A stretch of 5,162 bases of DNA, from positions 1 through 5,162 of the forward strand of contig QNBX01000251.1 in NCBI GenBank assembly GCA_003644265.1. The letters run 5' to 3'. A model generated the notes under the pieces. The model saw only the letters and a list, made by a program, of their open reading frames with translations, had not been told where the DNA came from and searched no databases. The first letter of the stretch is position 1. Every line of letters begins with the position of its first letter. Both the position numbers and the translations under genes were made by a program. Positions 1 to 5,162 of this stretch are shown one piece after another. The stretch comes from Planctomycetota bacterium (lineage in GTDB: Bacteria > Planctomycetota > B15-G4).

Positions 1-479
1 CGACGGCCGACGGTCACATCATTCTGGCGATCGGCAACGACGCGCAGTTCGAGCGCTTCTGCGAGCTCGGCGGGCGAGCTGAGCTGGCGACAGATGAACG
101 CTTCGCGACGAATAGCGATCGCGTCAGGCACCGTGAGGCGCTGGTTCCCGTCGTCGTCGAGATCATGCTGCAGAGATCCAGCGCGGAGTGGCTCGAGGCG
201 CTCCATCAGCGCGGCATTCCCTGCGGGCCGATCAATCAACTCGACCAGGTCTTCGATGATCCCCAGGTGCGGCATCGTGGTCTGAGACTCGACCTGCAAC
301 ATCCCGAGGCCGGCAGCGTGCCCAGCGTCGCCAACCCGATCCGCCTGTCACGGACCCCGATCGAGTACGACCGCGCGCCGCCGCTGCTGGGGCAGCACAC
401 CGACGAGGTCTTGAGTCGGGTGCTCGAGCTCGACGCGGAGGTCATCACCGGGCTGCGCGCCGACGGTGTGATCGCCTGA
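1..479 (+). CDS. CaiB/BaiF family (family III) CoA transferase, C-terminal part
   Basis: The reading frame (codons start at base 3) is open from the window edge to TGA at 477-479 and gives the last 158 residues of a protein whose family is usually about 380-400 residues. Family III CoA transferases move coenzyme A between carboxylic acids in the cytoplasm, as in carnitine, bile-acid or alpha-methylacyl-CoA metabolism. The visible part carries typical C-terminal landmarks: DGHIILAIGNDAQFERFC near the start, an EWLEALHQRGIPCGPINQLD block, DDPQVRHRGL, a VANPIRLSRTP segment, and LGQHTDEVL before the natural-looking end LRADGVIA. The catalytic aspartate lies in the N-terminal half, outside the window, so neither activity nor substrate can be judged. 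The gene is not broken at its 3' end. The next sequence, on the opposite strand, is a gene relic starting within about 10 bases of the stop. No terminator hairpin is visible after the stop. Confidence 0.9.
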   Translation, partial: TADGHIILAIGNDAQFERFCELGGRAELATDERFATNSDRVRHREALVPVVVEIMLQRSSAEWLEALHQRGIPCGPINQLDQVFDDPQVRHRGLRLDLQHPEAGSVPSVANPIRLSRTPIEYDRAPPLLGQHTDEVLSRVLELDAEVITGLRADGVIA

Positions 480-666
480 AGCGGCGGCGCCAGGCTGCCC
501 GCACCCACCAGCAGCGGATCGTCCGAGGTGCCGCCCAGGCGAAGCCGAGGTCGGTCCAGGTGAAGTCACCTCCGGCCACCAGCAGCGGCCCCCAGCCGTT
601 GTCCACGTCGGCGATGGCCAGGGCCAGCACCGTGTCGTCCACGCCGGTCGCCTCGCCCTGCGTCAC
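480..666 (-). pseudogene. Relic of a secreted repeat protein: last repeat plus start of the shared C-terminal domain, frameshifted and truncated
   Basis: Read on the minus strand from 666, the frame gives a repeat-like segment (VLALAIADVDNG, then PLLVAGGDFT) running into WTDLGFA, the opening motif of the C-terminal domain also found in the two intact secreted proteins here. At about 537-538 one C appears to be missing. The original frame then becomes meaningless (WAAPRTIRCWW), while the next frame continues as LGGTSDDPLLVGAGSLAP. This matches LAGGSGDPLLVGSGPL of the FG-GAP protein and KGSLAPGSP of the 676-1665 protein. The match stops at about 486, just before the CoA transferase stop codon, so roughly 100 residues of the domain are absent. 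A GTG at 664-666 has a GGAG 6 bases upstream, but I see no reason to think the fragment is made. It lies 9 bases downstream of the stop of the 676-1665 gene on the same strand. Homology is judged by eye. A sequencing error could explain the frameshift but not the truncation. Confidence 0.7.
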
Positions 667-675
667 GCCCGCTCC

Positions 676-1665
676 TCAGGGGGTCTTGCCCTGCACCGCG
701 TTGCTCGCCGCGTAGCCGGAGGGCCCCGCGGGATCCGGGATCCATGCCTGGACGGAGACGACGGTGTCGGCGGGCACGCCGGCCGGCCAGCGGAACACGC
801 CTTGCCAGTTTCCGGTCGGCTCCGCGACCACGCCCGTCACGATCAGGTCTGGTGACGGGACGAGCACGCCTCCCTTGAAGGGCACGTCGAGCTGGTCGAA
901 GCCCAGCACGAGCGCGCCCGCCACGCCGCCGAGGACGGACTGCATCGACAGGCTCACGGGCGAGCCGGGAGCCAGGCTGCCCTTGGCCAGGAGGTACGGC
1001 GCACCGAACGTGCCGGCGAGCGCGTGGCCCTGGTCGAGCCACGGGGTCACGTCGCCGAACTGCAGGTGGTCGACCTCCATCTGCGCGTCGTCGCCGACGG
1101 GCGCGGTGCGGATCCGGACGGCTCCCAGCGGCAGGTCGCCTTGCACGCCCAGGAAGCGGTCCTCGGCCGTGCCGCCGTCGAAGCTGTCGTCGCCGTTGGG
1201 GGTCGAGCTGACGGAGGCGTACAGCGCGCCGTGCTCGTCGAAGAGCTCGAGGAAGATCTCGCTCCCGGGTGCGCCGTCGGTCCACACGACGCCGAAGGTC
1301 GTGGGCAGGCCCCCCAGGATGTGGGCGTCGAAGGTCACCGTGAGCCCTGCGCTCCCGCTCGCCACGGCGAGGGACCAGCCGCCGTTGCCGGATCCGTCGA
1401 GCTGGCCGTCGTCCCCGTCGACGGAGTCGGTGAGCGGTCCCGGGCCCAGGATCGTGCTGGGGGAGAGGGCCACACCGGCCAGGTCGAAGCTGCCGTCCTC
1501 GAAGGTCTCGGCCTGGGCGGCGGGAGGCAGCGGGTCGAGCGGGTTGTCCCGACGCGTCGTGTACGGCGTCCCCCCGTAGAGCGTCTGGCTCTGTGCCTCG
1601 CACGGGGTGCCCGAGGCCAGCACGAGGCCCGTGACCAGGATGAGCAGCAGCGGTTGGCGTGTCAT
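676..1665 (-). CDS. Secreted protein with TAEDRF/EVDHLQFG central domain and planctomycete-type C-terminal domain
   Basis: This is a complete 329-residue protein, ATG at 1665-1663 and TGA at 678-676. I chose this start because a classical signal peptide follows at once (positively charged MTRQ, then LLLILVTGLVLASG, likely cut after PCEA near residue 24). An in-frame ATG three codons upstream (1674) is an alternative. Neither has a convincing Shine-Dalgarno sequence. Residues ~54-204 contain a beta-rich domain with DSVDGDDGQLDGSG, FGVVWTDG, GTAEDRFLGV and EVDHLQFG. These motifs occur in exported proteins of unknown function, including many PEP-CTERM-type proteins, though no PEP-CTERM tail is present. 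Residues ~206-329 form the shared C-terminal domain (LDQGHALAG, KGSLAPGSP, FKGGVLVPSPDL, WIPDPAGPSGYAASNA) ending KTP. A carbohydrate-binding or surface-adhesion role is possible but not shown. No transmembrane anchor follows the C-terminal domain. Its 5' end abuts an ATP-grasp relic on the other strand, so its promoter must lie inside that relic. Confidence 0.85.
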   Translation of the reverse strand: MTRQPLLLILVTGLVLASGTPCEAQSQTLYGGTPYTTRRDNPLDPLPPAAQAETFEDGSFDLAGVALSPSTILGPGPLTDSVDGDDGQLDGSGNGGWSLAVASGSAGLTVTFDAHILGGLPTTFGVVWTDGAPGSEIFLELFDEHGALYASVSSTPNGDDSFDGGTAEDRFLGVQGDLPLGAVRIRTAPVGDDAQMEVDHLQFGDVTPWLDQGHALAGTFGAPYLLAKGSLAPGSPVSLSMQSVLGGVAGALVLGFDQLDVPFKGGVLVPSPDLIVTGVVAEPTGNWQGVFRWPAGVPADTVVSVQAWIPDPAGPSGYAASNAVQGKTP

Positions 1666-1680
1666 GGGATCCATCTTGCC

Positions 1681-2193
1681 ATGGGATGGCCCTCCGACGA
1701 ACGCGAGCCGCTCCTGCTTCGGAGCTGCACGTGGCAAGGCGGACGGACCGAGCGGGGCCACGACCTGTTCTTCAACCTCTGCGACGGGGCAGAGGGCCAG
1801 GAGACCCCCGACATCGAGGTCGTCCACACCCTGGAGCGCCACGGCGTGGCCTTCACCGGCGCGACCTCGGGCTTCTACGAGCCGACGCGTCAGCAGATGA
1901 AGGACGCCTGCACCTCGGTGGGCGTGGCCACGCCTCGGGGGCTGCTGGCGCGGACCGCAGAAGACGTGGAGCGTGCGGCGGAGGAGCTGCGCTTCCCGCT
2001 CTTCGTCAAGCACCACAACAGCTACGCGAGCGTCGACCTGAGCCGCCGGTCCCGGGTCCGGTCGGTGGCCGGCCTGCGCCAGCAGGCGCGCAAGATGATG
2101 AGCCGACACGGGGCCGCATTGATCGAGGAGCTCAAGTGGCAGGACTACGGGGACCTGGAGTGTGAGCCGGTGCAGGACCCCGCCCTGGGTCAG
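1681..2193 (+). pseudogene. Decayed ATP-grasp ligase (D-alanine-D-alanine ligase-like), N-, mid- and C-terminal parts missing
   Basis: In this frame the sequence reads HDLFFNLCDG, then IEVVHTLERHGVAFTGA, SGFYEP, QQMKDACTSVGVATP, FPLFVKHHNSYASVDL and GAALIEE. These are the ordered landmarks of the D-Ala-D-Ala ligase-like ATP-grasp family: pre-ATP domain, family block, and ATP-binding lysine at 2008-2010. After GAALIEE (to 2130) it jumps directly to LKWQDYGDLECEPVQDPALG, which in family members follows a further 35-45 residues (the E-F-T-V-L-V region and next strands). An in-frame internal block therefore seems deleted at about 2130/2131. The match stops at 2190, before the metal-binding E-I-N-P-N-P region that the enzyme needs. 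The glycine I expect in the S-V-G-L loop is aspartate here (2035-2037). The first ~17 codons from the ATG at 1681 do not resemble the family, there is no ribosome binding site, and ~70 N-terminal residues are lacking. Strong third-position GC shows it was once a real gene. It cannot encode a working ligase as it stands. Confidence 0.75.
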
Positions 2194-2300
2194 TTCGCGT
2201 TCACCGTCGTGGCATTGGTGTTCGTGTCGCACGCGAGTGCGAGCAGTCGGTGCACGCACTCCCGACCCAAGTCGGCGCCAACCCGCACGTGAACGCGAAA
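2194..2300. repeat. 107-bp element bounded by an 11-bp perfect inverted repeat, MITE/REP-like candidate
   Basis: The left end TTCGCGTTCAC (2194-2204) is the exact reverse complement of GTGAACGCGAA (2289-2299). If base 2300 is counted in, the element is flanked on both sides by CAG (2191-2193 and 2301-2303), a possible 3-bp target duplication. The inside is itself structured: TCGCAC-GCGA-GTGCGA (2227-2242) forms a 6-bp stem with a GNRA-type tetraloop, and GTCGG/CCGAC can pair just after it. The left end starts within 4 bases of where the ATP-grasp homology stops. No transposase is present and nothing coding is recognisable inside. An 11-bp repeat can arise by chance in GC-rich DNA, so the mobile-element reading is an inference. 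Confidence 0.4.
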
Positions 2301-2572
2301 CAGAGCTAGCTCGCACCCCCGTCCGCCTCGGGGAACCATCTCCCTCGCTACGTGCGAGGTCGAGGAGGGCGGGGGTTGCCTTGCTCGAGGAGCAGCCGGG
2401 CAACGCGCCCCCTTCTGCGAGCGCGGCGGGGATACATGGGGTCGGCGGTCGCTGTCCATCGCCGGCGCTCCTGAGAGCTGACGAGGAGGTGGCTTTTGAT
2501 CTCTACGTCAGCGTGCGCCGTTGCGCGTGCCTCCGCCATGTCGGAATAGCCGCTGGAGGAGCCGCGCGGACG
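2301..2572. other. Non-coding gap with several potential hairpins and no recognisable gene
   Basis: Short open frames cross this 272-bp stretch on both strands, but none has a family-like sequence or a good ribosome binding site. Potential stems are a 10-bp palindrome GAGCTAGCTC at 2303-2312; CCCCG/CGGGG at 2317-2321 and 2329-2333; CCTCGC/GCGAGG at 2343-2348 and 2354-2359; a two-part stem at 2375-2404 (GTTGCC/GGCAAC outside, TGCTC/GAGCA inside); and GCTGACG/CGTCAGC at 2477-2483 and 2506-2512. The gap lies downstream of the FG-GAP gene, where a terminator for that gene would be expected on the minus strand. None of the stems is followed by a T-run on either strand, so I do not call an intrinsic terminator. 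Confidence 0.5.
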
Positions 2573-5008
2573 CTACGGAGTCACGCCCAGCACCGCGTTC
2601 GACAAGGCCACGCCCTGCACGGCGGCCGCATCAAGGATCGCCCACTGCACCCACAGCTCGGTGCCCACGGGGAAGCCCGGCGGCATGACGACCGGGATGA
2701 GGAAGCCCCCGAGGCCGTCGGTGACGTACGGCTCCCCGCTGACCACGGCCGGGTAGGGCTTGAGCACGCCGCCCCTGAAGGCGACGGGCGTGCTCGAGAC
2801 CGCGACGAACAGACCGGTCAACGCCCCCGGTGCCGCGTTGGACAGCTCCAGCGAGTTGTTGCTGCCGGCGCTGAGCGGGCCGCTGCCCACCAGCAACGGG
2901 TCGCCCGAGCCGCCGGCCAGAGCGCAGCCGTGATCGGTCCAGGTGTCGGATGGGATCTCGAAGATGTAGGCGGCGCCGGAGTGGACCTCCCCGTTGCTGG
3001 ACTGGTCACCACCAACGCCGGTGGCGGCGCTGCTCTCCTGATCGGCCCCGACGATCGCCAGGCCGCCCGACAGTCCGACCGACCAGCCGAAGAAGTCGCC
3101 ATCGGTGGCGGGAAGGATGGGCGCCCCCGTGTTCGAAGCCTTGAGATACGCCTGATGACTCCAGGTGGTCCCGGTCCGTGAGTAGAGGTAGGCCGCTCCA
3201 GAGTTGACGAAGCTGTTGTCGGACTCGTCGCCATCCACACCGGTGGCGTTGCTGTCCTCCAGCCTCGACCCCACCAGGACGGTGTCGCCGGACACCGCCA
3301 CGGATATTCCGAAGTTGTCAAACTGGTCGCTGTTGGATGCCTTGAGGTAGGCCTGCTGGCTCCAGTCCGTGCCGCTGCGCACGAAGACGTAGGCCGCGCC
3401 CGCACTGTCCGCGCTGTTGTCGGCCTGATCCCCGTCCACGCCGTCGGCGTCGCTGTCCTCCCAGTTTGCCCCGACCACGAGCGTCTCGTCCGCGATCGCC
3501 ACCGAGTGACCGAACCAGTCATTGCCCCCGGTGTTGGAGGCCTTGAGGTATGCCTGCTGGCTCCAGGTCGTGCCGTCGCGAACGAAGACGTAGGCGGCAC
3601 CGGAGCTGCCGATGACGAACTGCGTCTGGTCGCCGTTCACCCCGGTGGATCCACCTGACTCGAACTTCGCCCCGACTACGACTGTGTCACCCGAGACGGC
3701 AACGGCTTCGCCGAAGTGATGGCCGATCCAAGGATTGGACGACTTGAGATACGCCTGCTGACTCCAGCTTGTCCCGTTGCGCACGAACACGAAGGCAGCT
3801 CCAGCCTTGGCGTAACTGTTGTCAGTATTGTCGCCGTTCACACCCGCGGCGTTGCTGGACTCCCAGGGCGCTCCGACCACCACCGTGTCGCCCGACACTC
3901 CCACTGAGAATCCGAACTCGTCGAAATCGAGGACGGGCCCGTTGAGGCGCGCCTGTTGGCTCCAGACGGTCCCGTTCCGCACGAAGACGTACGCGCCGCC
4001 GACGAGAGCCCCCACGACCAGCGTGTCACCCGACACGTCCACCGACCAACCGAAGTTGCCCACGAGCACATCTGCCTTCAAGTAAGCCTGCTGGGACCAA
4101 GTGGATCCGTCGAACACGAAGACGTAGGCGGCCCCGCTCTTCGCGGCGCCGTTGTTGTTCTGGTCTCCGTTCACGCCGGTGGCGTTGCTGTCCTCGGTCT
4201 TGGCGCCGACCACCACCGTGTCGCCGGAGACCGCCACCGACCAGCCGAAGTGGTCACCGCTCTCGGTGTTCGAGGCCTTGAGGTAGGCCTGCTGCGCCAC
4301 CGGGTCGATGGTCAGCGGGTAGCGCGCACCGCGCTCATCGACGCTCAGCAGCAGGCCCTCGGCGACGCGCTCAAACCGCGCGGGCAGGGGCCGCAAGTCG
4401 GCGTCGAATACCGTGAGCCCGGCGTAGTTGAGCACCACGCCACCATGGGCGTCTTCGAAGCGCACGCTGCGCCCGTCGTCGGACACGCGGGGCGTCAGGC
4501 CGCCGCGCACCGCGAGCGTGAAGCTCAGCGGGCCCTGCGCCTGGCCGTCCGTGTCAGCGCCGGGGCGCGCGTGCACGGTGTAGCCGTGCTCCAGGCCGCG
4601 CGTGTCGTTGAGGTACCACTCGGTGAGGCGCTCGTCCCAGTCGTAGGCCAGGCGCGAGCCCGCGGCGGTCACGCGCGCCGGCTGCGACAGCGCCTGCTGC
4701 GAGCCCTCGAAGCCGAAGCGCAACAGCTCCAGACCCCAGGTCCAGCCGCTCGCGTCGGGCTGCGTGGAGAAGCCGCGCCCGTCGAAGCGCGTCTGCCAGC
4801 GCTGCCCGGGGTTGCGGGCGACGTGGCCGCCCTGCGTGGCCCGCACCGCGTGGCGCCCGGCGTCGTACGCGCCCCGAATGCTCGACCAGTCGTCCGCGGC
4901 CAACCCCGCGGGCAGCTCGTCAGCCGGCAGCGCCTGCCCGATCGCAACGGAGACCGACAGCAAGGCGCAGAACACAGTGAGAACGCACGGCAGAACACGG
5001 CGCAGCAT
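2573..5008 (-). CDS. Secreted FG-GAP repeat protein, seven-bladed beta-propeller with planctomycete-type C-terminal domain
   Basis: This is a complete protein of 811 residues, ATG at 5008-5006 and TAG at 2575-2573. The start is fixed by an excellent AAGGAG 7 bases upstream and by the signal peptide that follows (MLRRVLPCVL, hydrophobic to about residue 22, cut near IGQA). Residues ~27-237 are an N-terminal domain often placed before such repeats, with WYLNDTRGLEHGYTV, a LAVRGGL strand and DERGARYPLTIDP at its end. Residues 239-~690 hold seven FG-GAP repeats (integrin-alpha-like), each built as QQAYLKASN, FGxSVAVSGDTVVVGA, a DSNATGVNGDQ-type acidic loop and SGAAYVFVRxGTxWS. The acidic loops look calcium-binding, as in integrins. 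Repeat 2 (306-350) lacks its loop. Residues ~690-811 are the shared C-terminal domain, from TWTDHGCALAGG to LSNAVLGVTP. The likely role is an extracellular or surface binding and structural protein; the ligand is unknown. The first 26 codons and the upstream region are duplicated in reverse at the right edge. Confidence 0.93.
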   Translation of the reverse strand: MLRRVLPCVLTVFCALLSVSVAIGQALPADELPAGLAADDWSSIRGAYDAGRHAVRATQGGHVARNPGQRWQTRFDGRGFSTQPDASGWTWGLELLRFGFEGSQQALSQPARVTAAGSRLAYDWDERLTEWYLNDTRGLEHGYTVHARPGADTDGQAQGPLSFTLAVRGGLTPRVSDDGRSVRFEDAHGGVVLNYAGLTVFDADLRPLPARFERVAEGLLLSVDERGARYPLTIDPVAQQAYLKASNTESGDHFGWSVAVSGDTVVVGAKTEDSNATGVNGDQNNNGAAKSGAAYVFVFDGSTWSQQAYLKADVLVGNFGWSVDVSGDTLVVGALVGGAYVFVRNGTVWSQQARLNGPVLDFDEFGFSVGVSGDTVVVGAPWESSNAAGVNGDNTDNSYAKAGAAFVFVRNGTSWSQQAYLKSSNPWIGHHFGEAVAVSGDTVVVGAKFESGGSTGVNGDQTQFVIGSSGAAYVFVRDGTTWSQQAYLKASNTGGNDWFGHSVAIADETLVVGANWEDSDADGVDGDQADNSADSAGAAYVFVRSGTDWSQQAYLKASNSDQFDNFGISVAVSGDTVLVGSRLEDSNATGVDGDESDNSFVNSGAAYLYSRTGTTWSHQAYLKASNTGAPILPATDGDFFGWSVGLSGGLAIVGADQESSAATGVGGDQSSNGEVHSGAAYIFEIPSDTWTDHGCALAGGSGDPLLVGSGPLSAGSNNSLELSNAAPGALTGLFVAVSSTPVAFRGGVLKPYPAVVSGEPYVTDGLGGFLIPVVMPPGFPVGTELWVQWAILDAAAVQGVALSNAVLGVTP
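2945..4294 (-). repeat. Seven tandem FG-GAP coding repeats, mostly 201-bp period
   Basis: The repeats are visible in the DNA as well as the protein. A plus-strand motif like TTGAGGTAGGCCTGCTGGCT recurs at about 4278, 4077, 3942, 3744, 3543, 3342 and 3141, giving spacings of 201, 135, 198, 201, 201 and 201 bases. In protein terms the units are residues 239-305, 306-350, 351-416, 417-483, 484-550, 551-617 and 618 to about 690. Seven units fit one closed seven-bladed propeller. The 135-bp unit has lost 66 bases, exactly 22 codons, which removes the acidic loop but keeps the blade strands. Copies are divergent at most third positions, so the array is not freshly expanded. Confidence 0.9.
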
Positions 5009-5015
5009 GGGGTGT

Positions 5016-5021
5016 CTCCTT
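5016..5021 (-). promoter_or_regulatory. Ribosome binding site of the FG-GAP gene
   Basis: AAGGAG on the minus strand lies 7 bases before the ATG at 5008. It decides this start over an upstream in-frame GTG at 5080, whose extra 24 residues would be charged and would hide the signal peptide. Confidence 0.85.
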
Positions 5022-5070
5022 CGATGTCTCTGTACGGCCGAGGCTTCGGGGCTCGACGCCCAAGACATCG

Positions 5071-5076
5071 AAGGAG
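5071..5076 (+). promoter_or_regulatory. Ribosome binding site of the divergent twin gene
   Basis: AAGGAG lies 7 bases before the ATG at 5084. It is the mirror copy of the site of the FG-GAP gene and belongs to the 100-bp inverted repeat. Confidence 0.7.
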
Positions 5077-5083
5077 ACACCCC

Positions 5084-5162
5084 ATGCTGCGCCGTGTTCT
5101 GCCGTGCGTTCTCACTGTGTTCTGCGCCTTGCTGTCGGTCTCCGTTGCGATCGGGCAGGCGC
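5084..5162 (+). CDS. Start of a divergent twin of the FG-GAP protein (signal peptide only), or a fold-back copy
   Basis: ATG at 5084 with a good AAGGAG upstream starts a frame of 26 codons that runs off the window edge. The visible residues, MLRRVLPCVLTVFCALLSVS and six more, are identical to the signal peptide of the gene at 2573-5008, and so are the bases, including silent positions. If the DNA is real, this is the first part of a second exported protein, probably another FG-GAP repeat protein, transcribed away from the first. The lack of any silent difference means either a very recent duplication, gene conversion, or an artefact. Nothing downstream of the signal peptide can be seen, so the mature protein could be quite different. 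Confidence 0.55.
   Translation, partial: MLRRVLPCVLTVFCALLSVSVAIGQA

Larger units (their letters stand above)
5009..5083. promoter_or_regulatory. 75-bp intergenic region between two divergent starts, candidate bidirectional promoter region
   Basis: If the right-hand gene is real, the promoters of both divergent genes must fit here or inside the coding arms. The outer 21 bases on each side (5009-5029, 5063-5083) are mirror copies with the ribosome binding sites. Only 5030-5062 is unique, and it is GC-rich with a CGGCCG palindrome near 5035-5040. I see no convincing -35/-10 pair on either strand. The regulatory role is inferred from position alone. Confidence 0.3.
4930..5162. repeat. Perfect 100-bp inverted repeat with 33-bp spacer, reaching the window edge
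   Basis: Bases 5063-5162 are the exact reverse complement of 4930-5029, with no mismatch over 100 bases. The match ends at 5030/5062, leaving the unique spacer 5030-5062. The outer limit is set only by the end of the window, so the repeat may be longer. Each arm carries the ribosome binding site, ATG and first 26 codons of an FG-GAP-type secreted protein. Two readings fit: recently duplicated genes head to head, or a fold-back (chimeric or assembly) artefact at a contig end. Confidence 0.97.

Noticed and set aside
445..666. A functional small protein starting at the GTG at 666
   Set aside because: The frame falls into tryptophan/arginine-rich nonsense after the likely frameshift and then runs antisense into the CoA transferase end. 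The next frame carries the true continuation of the domain.
566..1603. Long minus-strand frame out of phase with the secreted protein gene
   Set aside because: The translation is dominated by R, G, A and P, typical of a shifted frame. The frame used for 676-1665 has a signal peptide and recognisable domains.
2194..2300. Integron attC site
   Set aside because: The arms do not carry the RYYYAAC/GTTRRRY core sites, and no integrase or cassette structure is visible.
1666..2403. Upstream extension of the 676-1665 gene in the same open frame
   Set aside because: The extension is antisense to the ATP-grasp relic, has no family-like sequence, and would bury a clear signal peptide inside the protein.
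2375..2404. Hairpin considered as a terminator
   Set aside because: No T-run follows on either strand, and it is about 170 bases from the FG-GAP stop codon.
2162..3181. Long open frame on the plus strand
   Set aside because: It lies antisense to the FG-GAP gene over most of its length, has arginine- and alanine-rich low-complexity content, and lacks any family-like motif. Open antisense frames are expected in DNA this GC-rich.
5009..5080. Upstream extension of the FG-GAP gene to a GTG at 5080
   Set aside because: It would place 24 residues before the signal peptide and put the strong AAGGAG site inside the coding region.

Overview
The window is GC-rich DNA that looks like a bacterium of the Planctomycetota or a similar lineage rich in secreted proteins. 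The main evidence is two secreted proteins on the minus strand that end in the same kind of ~120-residue C-terminal domain. It opens with a W-x-D-x-G-x-A-L-A-G motif and closes with S-N-A-V-x-G-x-T-P just before the stop. I associate this domain with large planctomycete exported-protein families; that placement comes from memory of the family, not from a search.

Layout, left to right. 1-479 (+) is the 3' end of a CaiB/BaiF-type (family III) CoA transferase. 480-666 (-) is a broken relic of the same secreted-protein C-terminal domain, with a one-base frameshift and a truncated end. 676-1665 (-) is a complete secreted protein of 329 residues with a signal peptide, a central domain of the kind that carries T-A-E-D-R-F and E-V-D-H-L-Q-F motifs, and the shared C-terminal domain. 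1681-2193 (+) is a decayed ATP-grasp (D-Ala-D-Ala ligase-like) gene missing its head, an internal block and its tail. It stops where a 107-bp element bounded by inverted repeats begins (2194-2300). 2301-2572 is a non-coding gap rich in potential hairpins. 2573-5008 (-) is a complete 811-residue secreted protein with seven FG-GAP repeats, predicted to form a seven-bladed beta-propeller, again ending in the shared C-terminal domain. From 5084 (+) a second gene starts divergently, with the same ribosome binding site and signal peptide base for base.

The most striking structure is at the right edge: a perfect 100-bp inverted repeat (4930-5029 against 5063-5162) around a 33-bp unique spacer. It covers the 5' end, ribosome binding site and signal-peptide coding region of the FG-GAP gene and of its divergent twin. 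Either two near-identical FG-GAP genes lie head to head and share a 75-bp intergenic region, or the sequence ends in a fold-back artefact. The window alone cannot decide between these.

The genes do not form an obvious pathway. The CoA transferase is metabolic and unrelated to the secreted proteins. The left half (480-2300) reads as a rearrangement zone, with two gene relics and a repeat element around one intact secreted-protein gene.
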